DNA of 5,831 nt from an uncultured Cloacibacillus sp. (lineage in GTDB: Bacteria > Synergistota > Synergistia > Synergistales > Synergistaceae). Positions 1-5,408 of the stretch are shown piece by piece. The translations under genes and the position numbers were made by a program. The notes beneath the pieces were generated by a model. It made no database searches. It was not told the DNA's origin and saw only the letters and a program-made list of their open reading frames with translations. How positions within the stretch are numbered: the first letter of the stretch is position 1; every line of letters begins with the position of its first letter. The stretch lies in the NCBI GenBank assembly GCA_900544635.1, contig UQVV01000120.1, positions 1 to 5,831 on the forward strand, given 5' to 3'.

Positions 1-376
1 TGATTCCGTCAGGCGCGCGCTCCTTCAGCGACGCGGGCGCGATTCGCGCGGTGTTTTCCGCGCATCCCGCCGCTTTCGCGCATTCCGCAATGACTTCGAT
101 GCAGCGCGCGTCGGTCCAGATTTCGCACTCGCGCCCCTCGCGCTGGAAAGCCCGCGCGAGTATCGCCGCGCCGCCGGGGCCGTCCGTCTCCGGCGCGCCC
201 GCGGCGGGGACGTAAAACCCCGACACGACCGCTAATTTACGGAGCGGCGCAAAGGCCGACGCCGCGCGAATAAGCTCGCGCGGGCTGCTCAGCTTCGACG
301 CGCCGCGCCCGGCTTCGTCGCGCGCGACGAGAGCCGTCAGCTCCTTCGCAAAGCTTTCAAACAAGGCTTCGTTCAC
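1..376 (-). CDS. DUF4392 / D-glutamate cyclase-like protein, N-terminal part (cut by window edge)
   Basis: This gene is absent as an ATG-started frame because it starts with GTG at 376-374. An AAGGAGGA ribosome binding site at 391-384 sits 7 bases upstream and fixes that start. The first 125 codons are open and the gene continues beyond position 1. Seen in the translation: an N-terminal helical stretch (NEALFESFAKELTALVARD), then VVSGFYVP at about residues 50-57, then ETDGPGGAAILARAF at about 63-77. The pattern of SGFY(V/I)P followed by ETDGPxGAAxLARAL is characteristic of the DUF4392 family. In vertebrates that family forms the C-terminal part of mitochondrial D-glutamate cyclase, which converts D-glutamate to 5-oxo-D-proline. 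Bacterial members are mostly uncharacterised, so the exact substrate here is inferred only. It lies 45 bp downstream of pfkA on the same strand and is likely cotranscribed with it. The C-terminal half cannot be judged. Confidence 0.8.
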   Translation of the reverse strand, partial: MNEALFESFAKELTALVARDEAGRGASKLSSPRELIRAASAFAPLRKLAVVSGFYVPAAGAPETDGPGGAAILARAFQREGRECEIWTDARCIEVIAECAKAAGCAENTARIAPASLKERAPDGI

Positions 377-383
377 AGCTGAG

Positions 384-391
384 TCCTCCTT
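384..391 (-). promoter_or_regulatory. Ribosome binding site of the DUF4392 gene
   Basis: Reading the minus strand, AAGGAGGA lies 7 bases before GTG at 376-374. It supports the GTG start, which an ATG-only search would miss, and shows that the gene is translated independently of pfkA. Confidence 0.8.
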
Positions 392-421
392 TACGCGCGC
401 GGCGTCCGTATTTCCCCGGCG

Positions 422-1384
422 CTAAATGCTGAGTGTATCCATTATGCGGAGCATGTCCTGGTCGAGCGGCCTGCGCTCCTCCCATGCTCTCTGGAGCGGC
501 GAGGCCAGTATCTCGCCCTTGACGCGCCCGACCATCACGCCGCTCTGCCCTGCGAGCAGACATTCCACCGCAGCGTAGCCGAGGCGCGAGGCGAGCACGG
601 CGTCGAAGCTCGACGGCGCGCCGCCGCGCTGGATGTGCCCGAGGACGACTATACGCGGGTCGTAGTCGCAGCGCCCCTTCAGCTTGTCGGCGAGCTCGTG
701 CGCGGGCATGACGCCCTCCGCAAGCACTATTATCGAATGAGTTTTGCCGTGCTCCTTCGCGTAATGTATCTTCTTTATTATCGCTTCTATATCTGCGGGA
801 ATCTCCGGCACAAGCACGAACTCAGCGCCGCAGGCCACCGCCGTTTCGAGCGCGAGGAAGCCCGCGTGGCGGCCCATGACCTCGACGATGAACATACGGT
901 CGTGGCTCGACGCCGTGTCGCGCAGCTTGCTGATGCACTCGAGCGCCGTATTGCAGGCGGTGTCGAAGCCTATCGTGCAGTCCGTCCCCGCCATGTCGTT
1001 ATCTATCGTCCCCGGCACGCCGACGACCTGGACGCCGCGCTTGTGAAGCTCGAGCGCGCCGTGGAAAGATCCGTCGCCGCCTATGACGACGAGCGCGTCT
1101 ATGTCGTTCTCCTTCAGCTTAGAAACGCCCGCGTTGACGCCTTCGGGGCGCATGAACTCCGGACATCTCGCGGTGCGCAGTATCGTGCCGCCGTGCATGA
1201 GTATGCCTCCGACGGTGCTGCGCGTCATCGGCACGAAGTCGCCGTCGAGCAGCCCTTCGTAGCCGCGCCTGATTCCGATAACCTCAAGCCCGTGATATAA
1301 AGCCGTGCGCGTAACCGCGCGTATCGAAGCGTTCATTCCCGGCGAGTCGCCGCCGCTCGTCAAAACACCGACCCTGCGAAGCAT
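422..1384 (-). CDS. pfkA: ATP-dependent 6-phosphofructokinase
   Basis: A 320-residue enzyme of glycolysis that phosphorylates fructose 6-phosphate to fructose 1,6-bisphosphate in the cytoplasm; the length is normal for bacterial PfkA. Visible motifs: the nucleotide loop TSGGDSPGMN (residues 9-18), GGDGS (102-106), the catalytic PGTIDND (124-130, with Asp128 as the base), MGRHAG (170-175) and GHIQRGG (249-255). Gly105, in the GGDG motif, is the residue of ATP-using enzymes; PPi-dependent forms carry Asp there. Substrate-binding Arg163, Arg244, His250 and Arg253 are present at the positions expected from the E. coli enzyme. Effector-site residues Arg22, Arg26, Arg55, Arg155, Glu188 and Lys214 are kept, but the residue equivalent to E. 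coli Arg211 is His212. The ATG at 1384-1382 has AAGGAGGA 7 bases upstream (1399-1392). The gene follows comF after a 57-bp gap that contains a candidate promoter and precedes the DUF4392 gene. Confidence 0.97.
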   Translation of the reverse strand: MLRRVGVLTSGGDSPGMNASIRAVTRTALYHGLEVIGIRRGYEGLLDGDFVPMTRSTVGGILMHGGTILRTARCPEFMRPEGVNAGVSKLKENDIDALVVIGGDGSFHGALELHKRGVQVVGVPGTIDNDMAGTDCTIGFDTACNTALECISKLRDTASSHDRMFIVEVMGRHAGFLALETAVACGAEFVLVPEIPADIEAIIKKIHYAKEHGKTHSIIVLAEGVMPAHELADKLKGRCDYDPRIVVLGHIQRGGAPSSFDAVLASRLGYAAVECLLAGQSGVMVGRVKGEILASPLQRAWEERRPLDQDMLRIMDTLSI

Positions 1385-1391
1385 AGTTTAT

Positions 1392-1399
1392 TCCTCCTT
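1392..1399 (-). promoter_or_regulatory. Ribosome binding site of pfkA
   Basis: Minus-strand AAGGAGGA lies 7 bases before the ATG at 1384-1382. It is a near-perfect anti-16S match and confirms the start chosen for pfkA. Confidence 0.85.
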
Positions 1400-1428
1400 G
1401 ACGCCGCTTTATTATTTTATACAGTGAC

Positions 1429-1437
1429 ATTATAGCA
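1429..1437 (-). promoter_or_regulatory. Candidate extended -10 promoter for pfkA
   Basis: The minus strand reads TGC-TATAAT just after the comF stop codon: a perfect -10 hexamer (1434-1429) with the TGn extension (1437-1435). I see no good -35 hexamer 16-18 bases upstream, as expected for an extended -10 promoter. It would place the start site about 35 bases before the pfkA start codon and let pfkA and the DUF4392 gene be transcribed independently of comF. Confidence 0.55.
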
Positions 1438-1441
1438 GATA

Positions 1442-2155
1442 TTACAAGAGCGATTCCGCGTCCTCCGGCCACGACGACGGCGCTTCTCCGCCAACTAGCC
1501 GCCGCGTCCACAGCGCGACGGCCGAGGGACGCGCGCCCGCCCTTCTCAGCGCCGCGAGAGCCGCGCGCACCGTCGCGCCCGTCGTGTAAACGTCGTCGAC
1601 CAGCACGACGCGCCGCCCGCGCATAGAATCCGAGACGGCGAAGGCGTCGGGCGAAATCCCCGCGCGCTCCGCGGAGCTCCGCCGCGTCTGCGGCTCGCGC
1701 CTCACGGCCCAGCTCACGGCGCACGCCTCTACCGGAAGCACCCAGCGCGACGCGAGGCCGCGCGCGATGAGCTCCGTCTGATTGTATGCGCGGCGGCTGC
1801 CGACGTGCAGAGGCAGCGGCACGACGCAGTCTGCCTCGGGACGCGCGAAGGCCGCCGCAATTCGTTCGCCCATAGCGAAGCCCAGCGCGCGCACGTTGCG
1901 GTATTTGAGCGCGAGTATAAAATCGCGCGCCGCGCCGTCGTGAACCGCGGCGGCGAAGCACGGCACGCTGTCGGCGCAGCAGGGCTTGCCGTAAGGGCCG
2001 CCGCACTCGGCGCAGAACGGCGGAAGCGGCGACGACGCCGCCCCGTCGAGACACTCTTCGCAGAACGGCACGGCGAGCCGCCCACAGGCGGGACAGCCGC
2101 TCGGAAAGAAAATATGCAGAAATTCGTCGAAAATATGCGGGAAAGGCAAAATCAA
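1442..2155 (-). CDS. ComF family protein (phosphoribosyltransferase-like, competence/DNA uptake-related)
   Basis: A 237-residue protein with the usual ComF layout and length. The N-terminal cysteine-rich zinc-ribbon region has pairs CPAC (21-24), CEEC (32-35) and CAEC (48-51) and further Cys at 59, 60 and 66. It is followed by LKYRN (82-86), VVPLPLH (110-116) and the ComF signature YNQTELIARGLA (123-134). The type-I phosphoribosyltransferase PRPP loop is VVLVDDVYTTGAT (182-194), with the two adjacent aspartates intact. ComF proteins act in natural transformation in Bacillus and Haemophilus, probably at the cytoplasmic step of single-stranded DNA uptake, but are also widespread in species not known to be competent. 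The start is uncertain: TTG at 2155-2153 or TTG at 2149-2147, with no Shine-Dalgarno for either and no ATG before the zinc ribbon. Both lie in the tail of the metK terminator. Family assignment is firm; cellular role here is inferred. Confidence 0.92.
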   Translation of the reverse strand: MILPFPHIFDEFLHIFFPSGCPACGRLAVPFCEECLDGAASSPLPPFCAECGGPYGKPCCADSVPCFAAAVHDGAARDFILALKYRNVRALGFAMGERIAAAFARPEADCVVPLPLHVGSRRAYNQTELIARGLASRWVLPVEACAVSWAVRREPQTRRSSAERAGISPDAFAVSDSMRGRRVVLVDDVYTTGATVRAALAALRRAGARPSAVALWTRRLVGGEAPSSWPEDAESLL

Positions 2156-2183
2156 GTCAAAAGGGCGGCCCGAAGGCCGCCCT
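2148..2183 (-). terminator. Rho-independent terminator of metK with TTCG tetraloop
   Basis: On the minus strand, GGGCGGCC, loop TTCG and GGCCGCCC form a perfect 8-bp GC stem (2182-2175 with 2170-2163), extended by an A-T pair. The C(UUCG)G loop is an exceptionally stable RNA tetraloop. The stem is followed by TTTT and a second T-rich run (2162-2148). It begins 13 bases after the metK stop codon. The plus strand has no T-run after the stem, so it works in one direction. The T-rich tail overlaps the putative comF start codons. Confidence 0.9.
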
Positions 2184-2195
2184 GAAATATACCGT

Positions 2196-3398
2196 TTACG
2201 CGAAGCGCTTGGCTGCGTTCTTAAGAGTCTCGGCCTTGTCCGTGCGCTCCCACGCCGGCATCGGGTCGAGGTCGATGCGTCCCATGTGGCCGTAGGCCGC
2301 GAGGCGCTTGTACTGCGGCTTGCGCAGCTCGAGGTCGCGGATTATCGCCGCAGGGCGGAAGTCGAAGTTCTCGCGAAGCAGCTCCGTAATCTCCTCGTCC
2401 TTTATCTTGCCCGTGCCGAAGGTCTCGACCATTATCGAGACGGGCTTCGCGACGCCGATGGCGTAGGCCACCTGAATCTGGCAGGCGTCGGCGAGCCCCG
2501 CCGCGACGACGTTCTTCGCCGCGTAGCGCGCCATGTACGCGCCGGAGCGGTCGACCTTCGTCGGGTCCTTGCCCGAGAACGCGCCGCCGCCGTGCGGCAC
2601 CGCGCCGCCGTATGTGTCGACGATTATCTTGCGCCCCGTGAGGCCGCTGTCGGCCTGCGGGCCGCCGAGGACGAAGCGCCCTGTCGGGTTCACGAGGATG
2701 CGCGGCTTCGCCGTGATAAGCTCCGCCGGAATGACGGGCTTGATGACGTGCTCTATAATGTCGGCCTCGATCTGCTTCTGGTCGATTGCCGGATGATGCT
2801 GCGTGCTGATGACGACCGTATCGACGCGGACGGGCCTGCCGTTCTCGTACTCGACCGTCACCTGGCTCTTTCCGTCGGGACGCAGATACGGCAGAGTCTT
2901 GTTCTTGCGGACCTCGGCGAGGCGGCGCGAAAGCTTATGCGCGAGCGAAATGGGCAGCGGCATCAGCTCCTCGGTCTCGTTGCAGGCGTAGCCGACCATA
3001 AGCCCCTGGTCGCCCGCTCCGATGGCGTCGATTTCGTCGTCGGAAAGCTCCTTCGCTTCTTTCGCCTTGTCCACGCCGAGCGCTATGTCGCACGACTGCT
3101 CGTCTATCGTCGTGAGCACCGCGCAGGTGTCCCCGTCGAAGCCGTACTTCGCGCGCGTGTAGCCGATTTCCTTGACCGTTTTGCGCGCGATCTTCGGGAT
3201 GTCGACGTAGCAGCTCGTGCTTATCTCTCCCGCGACCATGACGAGGCCGGTCGTCACAAGCGTCTCGCACGCGACGCGGCCCATCGGGTCCGCCTCAAGT
3301 ATCGCGTCGAGAACGGCGTCGGATATTTGATCTGCGAGTTTGTCAGGGTGCCCTTCCGTCACCGATTCCGACGAAATAAGATACCTTTCTTTGCTCAT
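2196..3398 (-). CDS. metK: S-adenosylmethionine synthetase (methionine adenosyltransferase)
   Basis: A 400-residue enzyme that makes S-adenosylmethionine, the main methyl donor, from methionine and ATP, releasing phosphate and diphosphate. It acts in the cytoplasm, normally as a tetramer with Mg2+ and K+. The protein shows the diagnostic blocks in order: [17 protein letters not shown] from residue 11 (with catalytic His17 and the metal/phosphate ligands around GHPDK), first signature GAGDQGLM (127-134), and second signature [16 protein letters not shown] (270-285), the phosphate-binding loop. Length and C-terminus are those of a complete enzyme. I chose the ATG at 3398-3396 because GGAGGTG lies 7 bases upstream; a TTG two codons earlier (3404-3402) would be only 1 base from that site. 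A strong terminator follows, so metK looks like a single-gene unit. It is divergent from tRNA-Val(CAC), and no SAM riboswitch is visible upstream. Confidence 0.98.
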   Translation of the reverse strand: MSKERYLISSESVTEGHPDKLADQISDAVLDAILEADPMGRVACETLVTTGLVMVAGEISTSCYVDIPKIARKTVKEIGYTRAKYGFDGDTCAVLTTIDEQSCDIALGVDKAKEAKELSDDEIDAIGAGDQGLMVGYACNETEELMPLPISLAHKLSRRLAEVRKNKTLPYLRPDGKSQVTVEYENGRPVRVDTVVISTQHHPAIDQKQIEADIIEHVIKPVIPAELITAKPRILVNPTGRFVLGGPQADSGLTGRKIIVDTYGGAVPHGGGAFSGKDPTKVDRSGAYMARYAAKNVVAAGLADACQIQVAYAIGVAKPVSIMVETFGTGKIKDEEITELLRENFDFRPAAIIRDLELRKPQYKRLAAYGHMGRIDLDPMPAWERTDKAETLKNAAKRFA

Positions 3399-3405
3399 AT
3401 ACAAA

Positions 3406-3412
3406 CACCTCC
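3406..3412 (-). promoter_or_regulatory. Ribosome binding site deciding the metK start
   Basis: Minus-strand GGAGGTG ends 7 bases before ATG 3398-3396 but only 1 base before the upstream in-frame TTG at 3404-3402. The spacing favours the ATG and a 400-residue product rather than 402. Confidence 0.8.
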
Positions 3413-3436
3413 GTATGGATTTATGATACTCGCGCT

Positions 3437-3442
3437 ATTGTA
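3437..3442 (-). promoter_or_regulatory. Candidate -10 element for metK
   Basis: The minus strand reads TACAAT about 40 bases before the metK ATG. The -35 region 16-17 bases further upstream is weak (ATGCAA or TATGCA, three of six consensus bases). It overlaps a perfect 10-bp palindrome GCATATATGC at 3461-3470. The implied leader is only about 30 nt, too short for a riboswitch. The assignment rests on position and the -10 match alone. Confidence 0.4.
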
Positions 3443-3532
3443 CACCTTTAACGAAGCTTTGCATATATGCGCGCGGCCTTTACGCACGCACGTATGTAGC
3501 TTAAAGTCTTTTCTTAAGTGGTGAGCCAGCTC

Positions 3533-3561
3533 TTGAAAAATCACGGCTTTGCCGATATAAT
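3533..3561 (+). promoter_or_regulatory. Sigma-70 type promoter of tRNA-Val(CAC)
   Basis: TTGAAA (3533-3538), a 17-base spacer and TATAAT (3556-3561): five of six and six of six consensus matches at optimal spacing. The expected start site at about 3568 leaves a leader of only about 10 nt before the tRNA. The spacer contains the small inverted repeat CGGC-TTT-GCCG at 3544-3554, which may be chance. Confidence 0.85.
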
Positions 3562-3577
3562 ATCTAACTGTTGCGGC

Positions 3578-3652
3578 GGGCGATTAACTCAGCGGTAGAG
3601 TGTCACCTTCACACGGTGGAAGTCGTTGGTTCGAACCCAATATCGCCCACCA
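3578..3652 (+). tRNA. tRNA-Val (anticodon CAC)
   Basis: A complete 75-nt cloverleaf including encoded CCA (3650-3652). The acceptor arm GGGCGAT (3578-3584) pairs with ATCGCCC (3642-3648). The anticodon stem TCACC/GGTGG encloses the loop TTCACAC, with CAC at 3610-3612, reading GUG codons. The T-arm contains the usual GGTTCGAACC. It stands alone with its own promoter and terminator, away from the tRNA array at the right end that carries the other valine isoacceptor. Confidence 0.97.
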
Positions 3653-3662
3653 TTGGAAATAC

Positions 3663-3699
3663 AGGACTTTCGGTGTTTTCCGAAAGTCCTTTTTCTTTG
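3663..3699 (+). terminator. Rho-independent terminator of tRNA-Val(CAC)
   Basis: AGGACTTTCGG (3663-3673), loop TGTTTT (3674-3679) and CCGAAAGTCCT (3680-3690) form a perfect 11-bp stem that starts 10 bases after the tRNA CCA. It is followed by TTTTCTTT (3691-3698). Confidence 0.93.
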
Positions 3700-3702
3700 T
3701 CT

Positions 3703-3743
3703 TTTGACGTACAAATACCGACAGTCATAGAGCCTACGTCAAA
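3703..3743. repeat. 9-bp inverted repeat TTTGACGTA / TACGTCAAA
   Basis: Perfect 9-base arms at 3703-3711 and 3735-3743, separated by 23 bases, just after the tRNA-Val terminator. The function is unknown. The spacing is too wide for a typical dimeric operator and no promoter is evident next to it. Confidence 0.5.
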
Positions 3744-3911
3744 TGCGCAACGTAACTACGCAGCAGGCCGCGCTGGATAGGAATCATATACAGCTATATA
3801 CAACGTTCTTGTGCAGAACAGTATAAAGACCAAACTACGATGCTCTACATGCACGCCAGCGTAGTCTCAGAGGCCGGCGACACATGTCAGGTGGCTTCGT
3901 GAAAATGTCCT

Positions 3912-3938
3912 TGCGGTAAAAGAGCTCTTTTTACCGCA
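3912..3938. repeat. 27-bp near-perfect palindrome
   Basis: TGCGGTAAAAGAG (3912-3924) is followed directly by CTCTTTTTACCGCA (3925-3938). The arms are exact reverse complements except for one extra T in the right arm, and the centre is GAGCTC. There is no T-run after it on either strand, so it does not look like a finished terminator. Confidence 0.7.
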
Positions 3939-3973
3939 GAGGATGCAGAAGTCTTTGTATTGCAGTCCCTGCA

Positions 3974-3987
3974 CCTGCAGCTGCAGG
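3974..3987. repeat. 14-bp perfect palindrome CCTGCAGCTGCAGG
   Basis: CCTGCAG followed by its exact reverse complement CTGCAGG without a loop, inside a TGCA-rich stretch (3961-3987). It may be a chance product of a simple-sequence bias. Confidence 0.5.
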
Positions 3988-4035
3988 CCACTAACCACAG
4001 ACTCATTTTTAGCTGTAATCTACACTATAAAAGTT

Positions 4036-4207
4036 ATCTGCAAGCAGCGGCCTTTACAGCACAGATTTACGGCCTAACACAGTGTACTGCAACGATGTTG
4101 TGAAGCTCCCCCTACAAGCCTAGGAATCAGCGAGCGTTGGATAATTCGTACTTAAGCTCTACAGTGGGGACCTCTGAAAAGGAAAGAATTCTGAACTGAT
4201 TTCCCAT
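4036..4207 (-). pseudogene. Possible decayed coding remnant (very weak)
   Basis: From ATG at 4207-4205 the minus strand has 26 open codons ending at TGA 4129-4127. The same frame then continues through stops near 4114-4112 and 4069-4067 to a TAA at 4036-4034. It contains stretches such as ELKYELSNAR (4159-4130) and ELHNIVAVHC. The ELSNAR part faintly recalls the C-terminal LSN-(A/G)-R region of ISL3-type transposases. No domain can be established, no ribosome binding site was identified, and random sequence of this length could give the same. It is recorded only because the island otherwise lacks explanation. Confidence 0.15.
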
Positions 4208-4214
4208 GAGTACA

Positions 4215-4252
4215 GATAAAAACCGGCGGCGCAGAAAATCCCTGCGCCGCCG
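4215..4252 (-). terminator. Rho-independent terminator of the PfkB-family kinase gene
   Basis: On the minus strand, GGCGGCGCAG and CTGCGCCGCC pair around the 7-base loop GGATTTT (4251-4242 and 4234-4225), extended by one more pair. This is followed, after GG, by TTTTT (4222-4218). It lies about 26 bases after the kinase stop codon. Confidence 0.93.
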
Positions 4253-4278
4253 CGGATTTTACGCAATGCCGCTGAAAA

Positions 4279-5199
4279 TCAGAAAAGCGGCTCAGGCAGC
4301 GTGCGGCAGGTCGGTCCATCCTCGCGTATCGTCCACGAGGCCAGCTTCGTGCCGTACATGACGGCGTCGCCAAGCGGAATACCGCGTATCATAGCTTCAA
4401 CCGTGCCGGAAAAATACGCGTCGCCCGCTCCGCTTGTGTCGCGCACCTCGGTCAGCAGCGACGGGCAGAAGCCTCCGTTCCGCTCCGCGCCGTCGTAAAA
4501 AACCGAGCCCGTTCCGCCGAGCGTCACAATCATAGACTTCAGCCTCTCCGCGTCGACGTAGTTCACAAGCGTCTCCAGCACGCGTTCCGGCTCGCCGGCC
4601 GGGACGGGCGCGCCGAAAAGCCGTCCGGCTTCCGTCTCGTTGCATATATAGCACTCGAGCTCGCGCAGGAAATGCCTGTTGCGCAGGACGACCTCCATAT
4701 TGCCGGTGATTCCGTAAACTTTCTTCGAATACTTGCGCGCGAGGCGAAGCACTTCGCCCGAGATGAAGTCGTTGAGGTCGATCTCGAGGATGACGCTTTC
4801 CGCGCCGCGTATGATCTCTTCGCCTTCCTCTCTGATAATCGCCTCCATGATAGAAAGGTCCGGCATCTGCGAAATCGACGACGCGAGTTCGCCGCGCTCG
4901 TCCATCACCGCGAGCCATATTCCCATGCCCGACGCCTCCGCGCGGCGTACGCGGCTGACGTCGACGCCCTCCGCGGAGAGACGTGCAAGAACTTCTTCGC
5001 CGAGGCCGCCGGCGTCCACCGACGAAACAAAAACAGGCGAGGAGCCTGCGAGCGCGAGGTTTTCAGCGACATTGCGTCCGACACCTCCATGAATGAAACG
5101 CACGCTCCCTACATTGCGCCCAAGCGGGTCGTAGCGGTTTGCAGCGAAGCCCTTACAATCCATAAAAACAGTTCCGAATACAACAGTGCCGGAATGCAT
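4279..5199 (-). CDS. PfkB/ribokinase-family carbohydrate (or nucleoside) kinase
   Basis: A 306-residue cytoplasmic kinase of the ribokinase superfamily, full length for the family. The N-terminal Gly-rich signature HGGVGRNVAENLALAG is at residues 37-52, the NxxE motif NETE at 187-190, and VTLGGTGSVF at 225-234. The C-terminal signature DTSGAGDAYFSG (254-265) holds the anion hole and the catalytic base Asp260. The GGVGRN(V/I)AENLA form of the first signature resembles pseudouridine kinase (PsuK), but no pseudouridine glycosidase gene is adjacent, and the segment with QMPDLS (111-116) is not diagnostic to me. The substrate is therefore left open: pseudouridine, adenosine or a sugar are all possible. 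The ATG at 5199-5197 has AAGGGAG upstream, with 8 bases between GGGAG and the ATG. The gene is monocistronic, with its own promoter region and terminator, and divergent from the tRNA array. Confidence 0.93.
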   Translation of the reverse strand: MHSGTVVFGTVFMDCKGFAANRYDPLGRNVGSVRFIHGGVGRNVAENLALAGSSPVFVSSVDAGGLGEEVLARLSAEGVDVSRVRRAEASGMGIWLAVMDERGELASSISQMPDLSIMEAIIREEGEEIIRGAESVILEIDLNDFISGEVLRLARKYSKKVYGITGNMEVVLRNRHFLRELECYICNETEAGRLFGAPVPAGEPERVLETLVNYVDAERLKSMIVTLGGTGSVFYDGAERNGGFCPSLLTEVRDTSGAGDAYFSGTVEAMIRGIPLGDAVMYGTKLASWTIREDGPTCRTLPEPLF

Positions 5200-5207
5200 G
5201 TGACACG

Positions 5208-5214
5208 CTCCCTT
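5208..5214 (-). promoter_or_regulatory. Ribosome binding site of the PfkB-family kinase
   Basis: Minus-strand AAGGGAG, with 8 bases between it and the ATG at 5199-5197, supports that start. Confidence 0.7.
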
Positions 5215-5228
5215 AAAAGAACATTGGC

Positions 5229-5240
5229 ATTATATTAGCA
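5229..5240 (-). promoter_or_regulatory. Candidate -10 region of the PfkB-family kinase
   Basis: The minus strand reads TGCTAATATAAT. Two overlapping readings are possible: TATAAT at 5234-5229, or TAATAT at 5237-5232 preceded by the TGn extension. No clear -35 hexamer is visible, which favours an extended -10 promoter. The leader would be about 25 nt. Confidence 0.5.
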
Positions 5241-5335
5241 TGAAACGCGGAAGCAGCGCAGAAACGCGTGAAAAAGAGCCTTAAACGGCGCGCAGAGAAA
5301 AAATAAAAAATCTCGGAAAAATCGCCTCATCGCAG

Positions 5336-5363
5336 TTGACATTTTAAGAAAAAACCCTATAAT
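5336..5363 (+). promoter_or_regulatory. Consensus promoter of the tRNA array
   Basis: TTGACA (5336-5341), a 16-base spacer and TATAAT (5358-5363): both hexamers are perfect. An A-rich tract at 5297-5310 and a shorter one near 5317-5321 lie upstream and may act as an UP element, as is common for stable-RNA promoters. The first tRNA begins about 39 bases after the expected start site. Confidence 0.92.
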
Positions 5364-5408
5364 ATCTCTCGTTGTCGCTGATGCGGTACGGGCAAGCAAC
5401 AATGTCGC

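Larger units (their letters stand above)
3701..4214. other. Gene-free, lower-GC intergenic island between convergent units
   Basis: About 510 bp with no credible open frame on either strand. Sampled stretches are in the low to mid 40s percent GC (25 of 60 bases at 3901-3960), against clearly higher GC in the flanking genes. It holds several inverted repeats, listed separately, and a short minus-strand frame interrupted by stops that may be a decayed gene. I looked for and did not see hallmarks of tmRNA, RNase P RNA, the SRP RNA core or CRISPR repeats. Its bounds are the terminator of tRNA-Val(CAC) on the left and that of the PfkB-family kinase on the right. Confidence 0.6.

Noticed and set aside
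635..1300. 221-codon plus-strand open frame opposite pfkA
   Set aside because: Antisense shadow of pfkA with Arg/Ala-rich low-quality translation and no family signature.
1284..2054. 256-codon minus-strand frame overlapping comF and pfkA
   Set aside because: Frame-shifted shadow of comF, extremely Arg/Ala-rich; the ComF frame carries all conserved motifs.
2286..3524. 412-codon plus-strand open frame opposite metK
   Set aside because: It is the antisense shadow of metK in GC-rich sequence. It has no recognisable domain, is rich in Arg, Ala, Val and Asp, and overlaps a gene of certain identity.
3405..3577. SAM riboswitch upstream of metK
   Set aside because: The leader implied by the candidate promoter is about 30 nt, and the region shows neither the conserved SAM-I core nor a leader terminator.
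3630..3660. Integration (att) site at the 3' end of tRNA-Val(CAC)
   Set aside because: No second copy of the tRNA 3' end, and no integrase gene, is seen in the window.
3571..3780. 69-codon plus-strand frame over tRNA-Val(CAC)
   Set aside because: It is the translation of the tRNA gene itself and its terminator, a well-known type of spurious protein annotation.
4672..5238. 188-codon plus-strand frame opposite the PfkB-family kinase
   Set aside because: Antisense shadow; the minus-strand frame has both PfkB signatures, a ribosome binding site and a terminator.
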